Source: Coxiellaceae bacterium (GTDB lineage Bacteria; Pseudomonadota; Gammaproteobacteria; Coxiellales; Coxiellaceae). Taken from it: a stretch of DNA of 15,056 bases. The notes below the pieces were generated by a model that saw nothing but the letters and a program-made list of their open reading frames with translations, was not told the DNA's origin and searched no databases. Within the stretch, counting starts at the first letter, position 1. Every line of letters starts with the position of its first letter. Positions 5,790 to 13,146 of this stretch are shown here, one piece after another. The translations under genes and the position numbers were made by a program. The stretch lies in NCBI GenBank assembly GCA_014238325.1, contig JABABH010000067.1, positions 1 through 15,056 of the forward strand. Direction: 5' to 3'.

Positions 5790-7178
5790 ATGTCTGTTCC
5801 TTCAAACAAAGCATTATCACCTATCACTCCACCTCACTCTAATGAGGCAGAACAGTCTGTGCTCGGTGGGCTTATGCTTGACCATCGTGCCTGGGATAAA
5901 ATTTCCGACCGCCTGAGTGCAGAGGATTTTTATCGTTCGGATCATCGATTGATCTTTTCCAGCATGTTACAGCTCATCAATCAGCACAAACCAGTGGATG
6001 TGTTGACGGTGGTTGATGCCTTGAAAATACGTGACCAGTTAAAGGTCATAGGTGGTGAGGCTTATTTATATGAGTTATTAAAAAATACCCCTACTGCGTT
6101 AAATATTACGGCTTATGCAGAGATTGTCACTGAGCGTGCAAAATTGCGACAATTGGCTGAAGTAGGTCGACATATGGTAGATTCTGCTTTAAATTCTGAG
6201 GGACGTGATACTAAGGAGTTGCTGGATGAAGTCGAGCGAGATGTTTTTGCCATTTCTGAAAAAAATACGCGAGGTGAAGGTCCCGTCAATATTGCTTCTC
6301 TATTAGCGCAAGCGACAGATCGTATCGATCATTTATATCATTCGAAGGAAACCCTAACCGGATTATCCAGTGGTTTTGTGGATTTTGATCGTCTCACCGC
6401 CGGCTTTCAAGCAGGCGACTTAGTGGTGGTTGCTGGCCGACCTTCTATGGGAAAGACTATCTTTGCGATGAATGTTGCCGAAGAGGTTGCGATAAAAGCC
6501 AAAGTTCCTGTGCTGGTTTTTAGTATGGAAATGCCAGCCGATTCTTTAGTGATGCGTATGCTCTCTTCTTTGGGGAGTATTGATCAACATAAATTACGTA
6601 CGGGTCAACTCAAAGATGAAGATTGGCCTCGTATTACGTCTGCTATAGAAGTCCTATCCGAAACACAACTCTATATTGATGATACACCTGCTTTAACGCC
6701 CGGGGAATTGCGATCGCGTGCACGTCGCCTAGCGCGAGAATGCGGTGGTCAGCTGGGATTGATCGCCATTGATTATGTACAATTGATGGGTGTGTCGGGC
6801 TTTAAAGAAAATCGTACGACAGAAATTTCTGAAATCTCTCGAGCGCTTAAAGCTTTGGCAAAAGAATTGAAAATTCCTATTATTATGCTGTCTCAATTAA
6901 ATCGTAGTTTAGAAACGCGCAGTGATAAGCGACCCATGATGTCAGATTTGAGAGAATCGGGAGCCATTGAACAGGATGCGGATGTCATTGCTTTTATTTA
7001 TCGTGATGAGGTGTATCATCCAGACTCGCCTGATCAAGGGAAAGCGGAGATTATTATTGCCAAACATCGTAATGGTCCCATTGGTAAAGTGATGCTGACT
7101 TTTCGTGGACAATATACGAGATTTGATAATTTTTCCAATCACACTGTCGAGGGCCCCGCACCCTTTTTGGTAGCATAA
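5790..7178 (+). CDS. dnaB: Replicative DNA helicase DnaB
   Basis: Hexameric ATP-driven 5'-3' helicase that unwinds the chromosome at the fork and recruits primase. Length is 462 residues, normal, with no intein. The N-terminal collar domain (about 12-115) begins P-P-H-S-N-E-A-E-Q-S-V-L-G-G. The RecA-like ATPase domain (about 185-445) carries Walker A GRPSMGKT (216-223), the catalytic glutamate in F-S-M-E-M-P (244-249), Walker B L-I-A-I-D-Y-V-Q (324-331), S-Q-L-N-R-S-L-E (368-375) and the K-H-R-N-G-P arginine-finger region (425-430). All key residues are present. The start is the only ATG consistent with the family N-terminus, although no ribosome site is seen. It follows rplI by 75 bases and precedes alr by 4, the usual gammaproteobacterial order. 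Confidence 0.98.
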   Translation: MSVPSNKALSPITPPHSNEAEQSVLGGLMLDHRAWDKISDRLSAEDFYRSDHRLIFSSMLQLINQHKPVDVLTVVDALKIRDQLKVIGGEAYLYELLKNTPTALNITAYAEIVTERAKLRQLAEVGRHMVDSALNSEGRDTKELLDEVERDVFAISEKNTRGEGPVNIASLLAQATDRIDHLYHSKETLTGLSSGFVDFDRLTAGFQAGDLVVVAGRPSMGKTIFAMNVAEEVAIKAKVPVLVFSMEMPADSLVMRMLSSLGSIDQHKLRTGQLKDEDWPRITSAIEVLSETQLYIDDTPALTPGELRSRARRLARECGGQLGLIAIDYVQLMGVSGFKENRTTEISEISRALKALAKELKIPIIMLSQLNRSLETRSDKRPMMSDLRESGAIEQDADVIAFIYRDEVYHPDSPDQGKAEIIIAKHRNGPIGKVMLTFRGQYTRFDNFSNHTVEGPAPFLVA

Positions 7179-7182
7179 CGGT

Positions 7183-8292
7183 ATGACTCGTGAAGTGATT
7201 GCACGCATTAATCTGTCAGCGTTATCGTATAATTTAGACTACGTGCGACGTTGGGTATCGCGTCCCTCACTGCCTTTATCTCAAGGGCAGCAAACTCAAT
7301 CGCCTGCGATCATGGCGATGATTAAAAGTGATGGCTATGGACACGGACTATTGCGCATGGCGAGTGCGTTATCCGGCGCTGATGCTTTTGGTGTGGCTTC
7401 ACTAGAAGAAGCTTTGTTATTGCGCGGAGCAGGATTTAAGCATCCTATTACAGTGATGATCGGGTTCCAAGATGTTCAAGAATGCGCTGAGTTTTCCCGA
7501 TGGAATTTAGATGCTGTCGTACATCAATGGCGGCAAATACATATTTTAGAACAGTATCACGAGTCAAGTATGCCGTTATCGATTTGGTTGAAGATAGATA
7601 CGGGTATGCGGCGTTTAGGTTTTGTAGACACCTCAATATTACCTTTATATCAACGTTTAGGGCGTTGTTCCTCTATCCAACCTCCTGTGCGTATCATGAC
7701 CCATTTTGCAGATGCGGATAATACGAATCCTACCTTTACAAGACAGCAATTGGTGAATTTTATGGCTCGTATTGCAGGTTGCTCAGGTCCCAAAAGTGTG
7801 GCGAATTCTGCGGGTATACTGGCCTATCCGGATGCTTGGTTTGATTGGGTGCGGCCAGGCATTATGTTATATGGTGTTTCTCCCTTGATGGAGCGATCGC
7901 CTTTAAAACCTGTGATGCGATTATCGGCTCGACTACTTGCGATCAAGCATTGTAAGCAAGGAGATGTCGTGGGCTATGGGGGGCAATGGTGTTGTCCTGA
8001 AGATATGACGATTGGTGTCGTCTCCATTGGGTACGGCGATGGCTATCCGCGTCAGGCAATCCATGGTACACCAACGGCTATCCGTGGTGTGATCTGTCCT
8101 ATAGTCGGACGGGTAGCGATGGATATGTTAAGCGTAGATCTCCGTCCACAACCTCTTGCTGTTGAAGGCGACGAAGTGGTGTTGTGGGGGGATGAACAGG
8201 TATCTATAGAAGAGGTGGCTATGGCATCCAGCACGATTCCATATGAGTTATTATGCCGGCTCTCAAGACGGGTAAAATTTTTGGAAGTATAA
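7183..8292 (+). CDS. alr: Alanine racemase
   Basis: PLP-dependent enzyme that interconverts L- and D-alanine, supplying D-alanine for peptidoglycan in the cytoplasm. Length is 369 residues, typical. The PLP lysine is Lys48 in M-I-K-S-D-G-Y-G-H-G (46-55). The second catalytic base, a tyrosine, is Tyr265 in V-V-G-Y-G-G. Further family blocks are K-I-D-T-G-M-R-R-L-G (137-146), R-P-G-I-M-L-Y-G (224-231), S-I-G-Y-G-D-G-Y-P-R (281-290) and G-R-V-A-M-D-M (309-315). Compared with the family there is an extra loop of about ten residues before the lysine block (R-P-S-L-P-L-S-Q-G-Q-Q-T-Q). The gene starts four bases after the dnaB stop with no clear ribosome site, suggesting translational coupling. No missing catalytic residue is seen. 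Confidence 0.97.
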   Translation: MTREVIARINLSALSYNLDYVRRWVSRPSLPLSQGQQTQSPAIMAMIKSDGYGHGLLRMASALSGADAFGVASLEEALLLRGAGFKHPITVMIGFQDVQECAEFSRWNLDAVVHQWRQIHILEQYHESSMPLSIWLKIDTGMRRLGFVDTSILPLYQRLGRCSSIQPPVRIMTHFADADNTNPTFTRQQLVNFMARIAGCSGPKSVANSAGILAYPDAWFDWVRPGIMLYGVSPLMERSPLKPVMRLSARLLAIKHCKQGDVVGYGGQWCCPEDMTIGVVSIGYGDGYPRQAIHGTPTAIRGVICPIVGRVAMDMLSVDLRPQPLAVEGDEVVLWGDEQVSIEEVAMASSTIPYELLCRLSRRVKFLEV

Positions 8293-8351
8293 GGGCGCCA
8301 CCATGCAAGCTGTGCGCGCTGATAGGGTCCGTACATCGAGGAGATAGCTGA

Positions 8352-8624
8352 ATGAGTGATAGGTTGCCTACCGATATGACAAAAGACGTCCGACGTACCC
8401 GCTGGAAGTGTCGACGTGGCATGTTGGAGTTAGATATTTTATTAACCCAATTTTATGATCGATATTTTTTTGATTTGGCGAAGCAAGATCAGCAGTTGTT
8501 CGCAGCACTATTGGATCAGACCGATGCTTGGCTATATGATCGATTAATTTATGAAATAGAAGATCTTAATAGTCCTTATCATGCTTTACTGTTAAAAATA
8601 AAGCTGATGGTTGCAAACCCATGA
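8352..8624 (+). CDS. sdhE: SdhE family FAD assembly factor (succinate dehydrogenase)
   Basis: Small cytosolic protein that promotes covalent FAD attachment to the flavoprotein subunit of succinate dehydrogenase (and fumarate reductase). It has 90 residues, the family's usual size. The family core is visible as R-W-K-C-R-R-G-M-L-E-L-D (17-28), containing the RGxxE motif (Arg22, Gly23, Glu26) that contacts the flavoprotein. This is followed by an L-x-x-F-x-x-x-Y helix and the D-Q-T-D-A-W-L-Y-D-R-L-I segment, which corresponds to the D-x-x-L-W-x-W-L region. GAGGAG at about 8338-8343 is well placed before ATG 8352. The end overlaps the next gene as ATGA. The succinate dehydrogenase genes are not in the window. 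Confidence 0.88.
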   Translation: MSDRLPTDMTKDVRRTRWKCRRGMLELDILLTQFYDRYFFDLAKQDQQLFAALLDQTDAWLYDRLIYEIEDLNSPYHALLLKIKLMVANP

Positions 8625-9940
8625 ACCCATCTCAACAGACTGTATATGATAGTTTTTGGTTGCGCTTGCCTCGAGAAATCTTAGCTGGAATCACAACCTT
8701 TTTCACGATGTCTTATATTATTTTCGTGAATCCAGCGGTATTGAGTGCTGCTGGGATGGATTACCAAGCTGTTTTTTTAGCAACCTGTTTAGTTGCTGCT
8801 CTTGGGAGTATATTAATGGGTGGGCTGGCAAATTATCCTCTTGGTGTTGCCCCAGGTATGGCCTTAAATATTTATTTTACCTACGTTGTAGTGGATCGTT
8901 TGGGTTTAAGCTGGCAGGATGCTTTGGGTGCCGTATTGATTTCTGGATGCTTATTTTTGATGATAGTCGGGACGAGGATACGACAGTATATTATTCAGGC
9001 TGTACCAAAAAGCTTAAATACTGGTATTACAGTCGGATTAGGTTTTTTTATTATGACCATTGCTTTTCGGAATCTCGATATTGATATCATGCATTTTGCA
9101 ATATTACACCCATTGCATTCTATGGGATTGCAATTAGGTTTTGTATGTGCAGGAGGCTTAGTCATTCTCATTTGTATGTATTATAACATACCGGGTGCTG
9201 TATTATGGGGTATATTGGTGCCTACGGTGCTAGGGGGGGTTGCGGGATGGGTGCACTACCACGGCATGCTCGCATGGCCGGGTAGTTTACGTCCCACTTT
9301 GTTTCATTATCATTTTAGATCTTTAATGACCGTGACGGGTGTAGCAGTTATTTTTTCTTTTCTATTTATTGCTCTCTTTGATTGTTTAGGCACGTTGATG
9401 GGGGCCTTACATGAAGCTCAGTTGCTGAAGCATCCGCACACGAATCAACGTATTCGTCGTGCCTTATTATCAAATGGATTGGCGATTTTAGTGGGATCGA
9501 CCATCGGGACGTCGAGTGTTTCCTCATTTCTAGAAAGTGTCACGGGCATACGTATGGGTGGCCGTTCAGGTATGACTGCGATTGTGATCGGCATCTTATT
9601 CCTTTTCGCCATATTCTTTGCTCCATTGGCCCGATCGATTCCAAATTTTGCAACGGCACCAGCATTATTCTTTGTGGGGTGTTTAATGATTGCAGGTATC
9701 TTAGAGCTACGTAGCTATGATTACACCGAAATCTTTCCTACTGTATGTACGATGGTTGTGATTCCTACTTCGGGCTCGATCGCGAATGGTATAGGTGCAG
9801 GTATTTTGATGTATACGGCACTCAAGATGGTATCGGGGCAATGGCAGAAAATTGATCGCCATCTCCTAGCTCTCTCATTATTATTCGTGCTTTATTTTTC
9901 TGTATTAATCTGGATGCATGATAGTGCTCACTATAGGTAG
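8621..9940 (+). CDS. NCS2 family purine permease, AzgA/GhxP type
   Basis: Inner-membrane transporter, predicted to import purine bases such as adenine, guanine or hypoxanthine by proton symport. Length is 439 residues with about 12-14 hydrophobic segments. AzgA-branch signatures are present: A-G-I-T-T-F-F-T-M-S-Y-I-I-F-V-N-P (22-38), N-Y-P-L-G-V-A-P-G-M-A-L-N (71-83), F-D-C-L-G-T-L-M-G (253-261) and I-G-T-S-S-V-S-S-F-L-E-S (295-306). In better-known members the second block reads A-P-G-M-G-L-N-A-Y-F, so Gly to Ala and Ala to Ile changes near the substrate site could alter specificity. The ATG overlaps the sdhE stop by four bases, indicating coupled translation, though no functional link to SdhE is obvious. 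Purine import would suit an intracellular or purine-scavenging bacterium. The exact substrate cannot be told. Confidence 0.92.
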   Translation: MNPSQQTVYDSFWLRLPREILAGITTFFTMSYIIFVNPAVLSAAGMDYQAVFLATCLVAALGSILMGGLANYPLGVAPGMALNIYFTYVVVDRLGLSWQDALGAVLISGCLFLMIVGTRIRQYIIQAVPKSLNTGITVGLGFFIMTIAFRNLDIDIMHFAILHPLHSMGLQLGFVCAGGLVILICMYYNIPGAVLWGILVPTVLGGVAGWVHYHGMLAWPGSLRPTLFHYHFRSLMTVTGVAVIFSFLFIALFDCLGTLMGALHEAQLLKHPHTNQRIRRALLSNGLAILVGSTIGTSSVSSFLESVTGIRMGGRSGMTAIVIGILFLFAIFFAPLARSIPNFATAPALFFVGCLMIAGILELRSYDYTEIFPTVCTMVVIPTSGSIANGIGAGILMYTALKMVSGQWQKIDRHLLALSLLFVLYFSVLIWMHDSAHYR

Positions 9941-9985
9941 GGCTATACCACTTCGCTTATCAAACTATCGAAGGATTAAAATAGG
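9941..9985. other. Short convergent gap without clear terminator
   Basis: Forty-five bases between the convergent permease and PLD genes. I see no GC-rich stem with a T-run on either strand, so read-through or Rho-dependent ending is likely. Confidence 0.4.
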
Positions 9986-10663
9986 TTATTCTGCCAGAGC
10001 TTTTGCTGCTTCATAAATTGTATAATATCGCTGAACAGCGTGACGTCGTCGTGGTGCAGTTTTTTTGGGTCTAAAGGCATGTTCTACTGGTACCCAAACC
10101 GATTGTTGTTCTCGCACTTTGAAATTATGCAGATAATAGGCGGCTAATTGCTTGTCCACAATCATCAATGCATTTTCAGCATTCCGATTTTGGGCATGAT
10201 GGGTAAAATTAAAGGATCCAGTGATCACGCAAGTTTCATCAATGATCATAACCTTATTATGAGCGATGGCAGGCTTTTGGTCGATTAAATAGGGAATATG
10301 ATAGGCAGCTAATGTCTTAATCATCGAGTATTTTCCATGAAGATTAGATTTATCCAATAGAATATTAATCTGAATGCCACGTGTTTTAGTTCGAATTAAG
10401 GCATGCATAATCGGTTGTGCCGTAAAGGAATAAGCTTGCACATATATACTATGTTGTGCACGATCAATAGCTTCAACAATCATTTGAGTGCAATTGTTTC
10501 CAGGAGTAAAGCAAACGCTGTATCGGCTATATGGGGTAAAGTGGTTGCTCGCGGGCGGCAGATCGACTGTGCTCGCCTCGACTGCAGCGAGCGTAAAAAA
10601 ATAACTGATAAAAGCTAGTAAATAACGATGCAATAGATGCAAATTATGGCGTTCGTATAGCAT
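9986..10663 (-). CDS. Exported phospholipase D family protein (single HKD motif, Nuc-like)
   Basis: Secreted or periplasmic phosphodiesterase of the PLD superfamily, about 225 residues. The N-terminus has basic residues, a hydrophobic stretch L-L-A-F-I-S-Y-F-F-T-L-A-A and an A-V-E-A-S site suited to signal peptidase I. A single HKD motif, H-N-K-V-M-I-I-D, is followed by G-S-F-N-F-T and N-A-E-N; single-motif members such as the nuclease Nuc act as dimers. The size and architecture resemble Rickettsia Pld, linked in the literature to phagosome escape, and plasmid Nuc endonucleases; sequence alone does not separate lipase from nuclease. The C-terminus ends in a basic patch (R-P-K-K-T-A-P-R-R-R). 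A GTG at 10675 is in frame but would lie upstream of the predicted transcript start, so ATG 10663 is preferred. Convergent with the permease gene, 45 bases apart. Confidence 0.88.
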   Translation of the reverse strand: MLYERHNLHLLHRYLLAFISYFFTLAAVEASTVDLPPASNHFTPYSRYSVCFTPGNNCTQMIVEAIDRAQHSIYVQAYSFTAQPIMHALIRTKTRGIQINILLDKSNLHGKYSMIKTLAAYHIPYLIDQKPAIAHNKVMIIDETCVITGSFNFTHHAQNRNAENALMIVDKQLAAYYLHNFKVREQQSVWVPVEHAFRPKKTAPRRRHAVQRYYTIYEAAKALAE

Positions 10664-10678
10664 GATAATCAGCACAAT

Positions 10679-10706
10679 TTTATATCTAAATGTTTTATAA
10701 AGTCAA
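10679..10706 (-). promoter_or_regulatory. Sigma-70 promoter of the PLD gene
   Basis: On the minus strand TTGACT (10706-10701) and TATAAA (10684-10679) are 16 bases apart, each matching five of six consensus bases. Transcription would begin near 10672, giving a very short leader before ATG 10663 and making the upstream GTG at 10675 unusable. A second, weaker candidate (TTGACT 10849-10844, TATACC 10825-10820, 18-base spacer) lies upstream at the edge of repeat copy A. Confidence 0.5.
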
Positions 10707-10776
10707 AGATACTAGCAATATTTTCATCCAAAATAAAGGGAAAATTTGGATTTTAAGTGTATTTATAGTCTTGGGG

Positions 10777-10825
10777 TACATCACTCGCCGTAGCCCACTT
10801 CGCAGCTTCATTCGCGAGCGGTATA
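10777..10825 (-). repeat. Dispersed repeat, copy A
   Basis: Read on the minus strand, these 49 bases match 13090-13138 on the plus strand at 40 positions by hand alignment; the central 32 bases match at 29. The shared core is GAAGTGGGCTACGG. The copies are inverted with respect to each other and 2.3 kb apart, flanking the orphan gene and the cysteine-rich membrane protein gene. Most differences fall at first codon positions of the only frame open in both, so this looks like a nucleic-acid repeat rather than a shared peptide. Confidence 0.7.
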
Positions 10826-11040
10826 GGCAAAAATTGCTTTTATAGTCAAGTATCCTGAATGACTTAATCGCAGCCAGCATGCTATCTCGCACAAACTCAT
10901 TTGATAAGCTTGGTTTAATATTCGCTAAAGTTTATTTTAATTTTGAGCAGGTAAGGTGTCATTTTTCCGTGCATGTCTAAAATATTAATTTAATTCTGAC
11001 ATCAAGTATAACATCAATAACAATAATCAATGGTAGTCAT

Positions 11041-12261
11041 ATGAATGAGAACAGACCTGAAAATAATTATAGTATCAAACCTCCAGTGAATCGCGTTTCC
11101 CCTATGCCTGCCAAGAGATCTCAAGAGACAATAAAAGAAATAAACACGGCAATGGATGCGACACAACCCGTATTATTTCGTTTGCTCCACGCTTTGAAAG
11201 CCATCATGAAAAATAATACGAATATTTTTCTTCTGAATGCTTCCACTTCACTGAATCATGTATACCATGCGCTCAAAGCATCCAAGGAACCTCTTCCGGA
11301 AAAAACCGAGTATATGGTCTTGATACCTCTTATTTGCGATTCTATAAATGCCCCTGAAAGTTTGATAGTAGTGAGCTATATTCCCAGTAAAAAACCCAGG
11401 CAAGCTCGGATACAGAGTGTGATCATTGCACCGAAAAATCTGATGCCAAACCATGATCTATCTAAGATAGAAGAGGCATTTCAGTTATTGCTTCCATTGA
11501 AACGCATAGATTTTCAAAATCATCGACTACCTTTAAAAAATAAAATTCCTGTGCGAGTACAACTATTTTGTTATGCAGAATATTTACTGGAAAATAGAGA
11601 GATGCTGATGACTCGATGGCCTTCTAATACCTTCAAGCGCTTATGTATGTTTGATCCTTGGCAAATCTTAAAAGATGAGTGTCGCGATAACGCGGACGAT
11701 AAACTCAATAAAGTGGATCTGGCACAAACGCAAGCAAGATATGACAAGATGGGGGCAGACCTTACAGTCTATATCGCTTCTCAGCAAGAAAATAGACAAG
11801 CTCAAGCGTATGCTTTATTTCATAAAGATGCTGATCAATTCAGGCAGGATCGCCCTATGGGTGTTAGCCATAGAAAAATATTGATGAAAATAGAGGAAGA
11901 TGGACAATATGCCGCAACACATGGTGATGAAAGCGGCCAAATACGACGTATCGGCATATCGGAAGCAAGCAACCAAGATTGCCTAAATAGCATTGCTGAG
12001 ATTTACGAAACAAAATTTAAGGAGGCTGATACACTCATGGTAGAAGAGGCACAATCGAAAGAGAGAGCTCAGGCAGCAGCAGTGTCAGTTCATTCGACTG
12101 AAAAACCTCCTTGTTCTGCCCCGGCTATGGCCTTTTTTTTGATGGCTAAGGGCCAAAAAAGCTCGAGGAAAATAGACAGCAAAAAGCAGGCTACTTCAGA
12201 AAGCGAACGCGAACAATATATGGAAAGGCAGCAAGCCCTTCATTCCCTTAGGCAGGCGTAG
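11041..12261 (+). CDS. Unrecognised 406-residue soluble protein, candidate effector
   Basis: I do not recognise a family. The product is hydrophilic, without a signal peptide or convincing membrane segment. Residues 1-40 are polar and proline-containing and look disordered; 41-215 contain alternating hydrophobic stretches (for example Y-M-V-L-I-P-L-I-C-D and L-I-V-V-S-Y-I) that suggest a folded alpha/beta domain; 225-345 are charged and helical; the last 60 residues are Lys/Ser/Glu/Gln rich. The C-terminus, S-E-S-E-R-E-Q-Y-M-E-R-Q-Q-A-L-H-S-L-R-Q-A, has four glutamates 12 to 20 residues from the end, resembling the E-block seen in Dot/Icm substrates. The start at ATG 11041 has no strong ribosome site. 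Upstream DNA is very AT-rich with a TATAAC at 11007-11012. It stands alone, convergent with the next gene. A host-directed role is inference only. Confidence 0.7.
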   Translation: MNENRPENNYSIKPPVNRVSPMPAKRSQETIKEINTAMDATQPVLFRLLHALKAIMKNNTNIFLLNASTSLNHVYHALKASKEPLPEKTEYMVLIPLICDSINAPESLIVVSYIPSKKPRQARIQSVIIAPKNLMPNHDLSKIEEAFQLLLPLKRIDFQNHRLPLKNKIPVRVQLFCYAEYLLENREMLMTRWPSNTFKRLCMFDPWQILKDECRDNADDKLNKVDLAQTQARYDKMGADLTVYIASQQENRQAQAYALFHKDADQFRQDRPMGVSHRKILMKIEEDGQYAATHGDESGQIRRIGISEASNQDCLNSIAEIYETKFKEADTLMVEEAQSKERAQAAAVSVHSTEKPPCSAPAMAFFLMAKGQKSSRKIDSKKQATSESEREQYMERQQALHSLRQA

Positions 12262-12324
12262 AAGATGACTAAAGTCGTCCTTGACTCACGATATTTATAA
12301 AGGCACATTGCCTAGATTTATCTT

Positions 12325-12846
12325 TCAATGGTTGAATCCATTTGGGGTGTGGCTCGTGGTGCATCTAGAGGGTAGTGTAGACGAACATCTTTTGCCCGTT
12401 TCAAGATCTGAGGCGCAAGGGCTATAGCTAGGTTTATGCTGGCAATAACAACCTATTCCTAGCAAGATTATTAGACCTAGTGCTAGGATGCAAAGGAATA
12501 AAACGAGAGGAGGAATAAACGTAGATGGTTGCTGGATAGCTTGTTCTGGGGATTCGGCCTCCGTCGGTCTTGTGGCTTGCGTGACTGCCTGTACTATTTG
12601 AGTGCTTAGTTTTCCAGCTAATCGTATCCCTGTAGCGACTGTATCCGTGCTATTAGTGCAGCAGTTTTCGGCGAGAGTTCTAGCAGGGCCAAAAGGGAAT
12701 CGCATATAATACTTTTCTTCCACGCGCTGACAAGATAGCGTTTTATTTTCAAGCGGCTCGAGAGACAATATTTGCTTACAAAGTGCTTTTAAATTCTGTT
12801 GATCTTCCCTGCATATACGAAAAAAATTATGACAATACTCTTTCAT
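12325..12846 (-). CDS. Small cysteine-rich single-pass membrane protein
   Basis: I do not recognise a family. It has 173 residues with one strongly hydrophobic segment at about 111-132 (P-P-L-V-L-F-L-C-I-L-A-L-G-L-I-I-L-L-G-I-G-C). There is no N-terminal signal peptide. About 110 residues precede the membrane segment and 40 follow. Cysteines are unusually frequent, about a dozen, including Cys-Cys at 62-63 and Cys-Tyr-Cys just after the membrane segment, followed by a Ser/Thr/Pro/Cys-rich tail. A good GAGGAAAG ribosome site sits just upstream of the ATG, which supports a real gene. It converges with the 406-residue orphan, and a short AGGCA/TGCCT hairpin (12301-12313) in the gap is the only terminator-like element. 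Membrane topology and function are open. Confidence 0.65.
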   Translation of the reverse strand: MKEYCHNFFRICREDQQNLKALCKQILSLEPLENKTLSCQRVEEKYYMRFPFGPARTLAENCCTNSTDTVATGIRLAGKLSTQIVQAVTQATRPTEAESPEQAIQQPSTFIPPLVLFLCILALGLIILLGIGCYCQHKPSYSPCASDLETGKRCSSTLPSRCTTSHTPNGFNH

Positions 12847-13089
12847 AAAAAGCTTTCCTCAAAAACGATGATCAATGAAATTCGATATTGAAAATACAGA
12901 ATGTATAATAGGATGGGACGTATACTATAAAATATTTTATTTAAGAATAAAAGATTAATTCGGATTATAACATTAAAATTAAGAAAATAGAATATCTCAA
13001 AAATCTCAGGCATCCTCTCATTTTAAAAATGCAACCTTGTTTCAATAAAGAGAGCTTCCTCTTTTTCGACGTGTTTGATTTGAAAAATG

Positions 13090-13138
13090 TATACTGCTTG
13101 CGAATGAAGATGGGAAGTGGGCTACGGTGGGCGGTATA
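13090..13138 (+). repeat. Dispersed repeat, copy B
   Basis: Matches copy A (10777-10825, minus strand) at 40 of 49 positions by hand alignment, including an uninterrupted 14-base core GAAGTGGGCTACGG. It begins with TATACT, which resembles a -10 box. At the far end, differences from copy A alternate base by base (five of the last eleven positions), so the homology fades there. Confidence 0.7.
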
Positions 13139-13146
13139 TTTTTGTT

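Larger units (their letters stand above)
10676..11040. other. Gene-poor divergent intergenic region
   Basis: About 365 bases between the divergently transcribed PLD gene and the 406-residue orphan gene. It holds the PLD promoter, one copy of a dispersed repeat (10777-10825), and a poor promoter for the rightward gene (TATAAC at 11007-11012 with no good -35). A 65-codon minus-strand frame across it has no coding character. No RNA gene is recognised. Confidence 0.5.

Noticed and set aside
8052..8422. Two minus-strand frames over the alr end and sdhE start
   Set aside because: Antisense to two confidently identified genes; no promoter or ribosome site.
8656..9084. 142-codon frame inside the permease gene
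   Set aside because: Shifted-frame shadow; the overlapping frame carries all NCS2 signatures.
9949..9955. Small sequence similarity (ACTTCGC) to the dispersed repeat after the permease gene
   Set aside because: Only seven bases match, within chance expectation for a 15 kb window.
10695..10892. 65-codon minus-strand open frame upstream of the PLD gene
   Set aside because: It covers repeat copy A and the PLD promoter region, and its only resemblance to another frame is due to the nucleotide repeat; no ribosome site.
12262..12324. Possible bidirectional terminator between the convergent orphan genes
   Set aside because: GATGAC/GTCGTC and AGGCA/TGCCT hairpins exist but neither is followed by a T-run; too weak to call.
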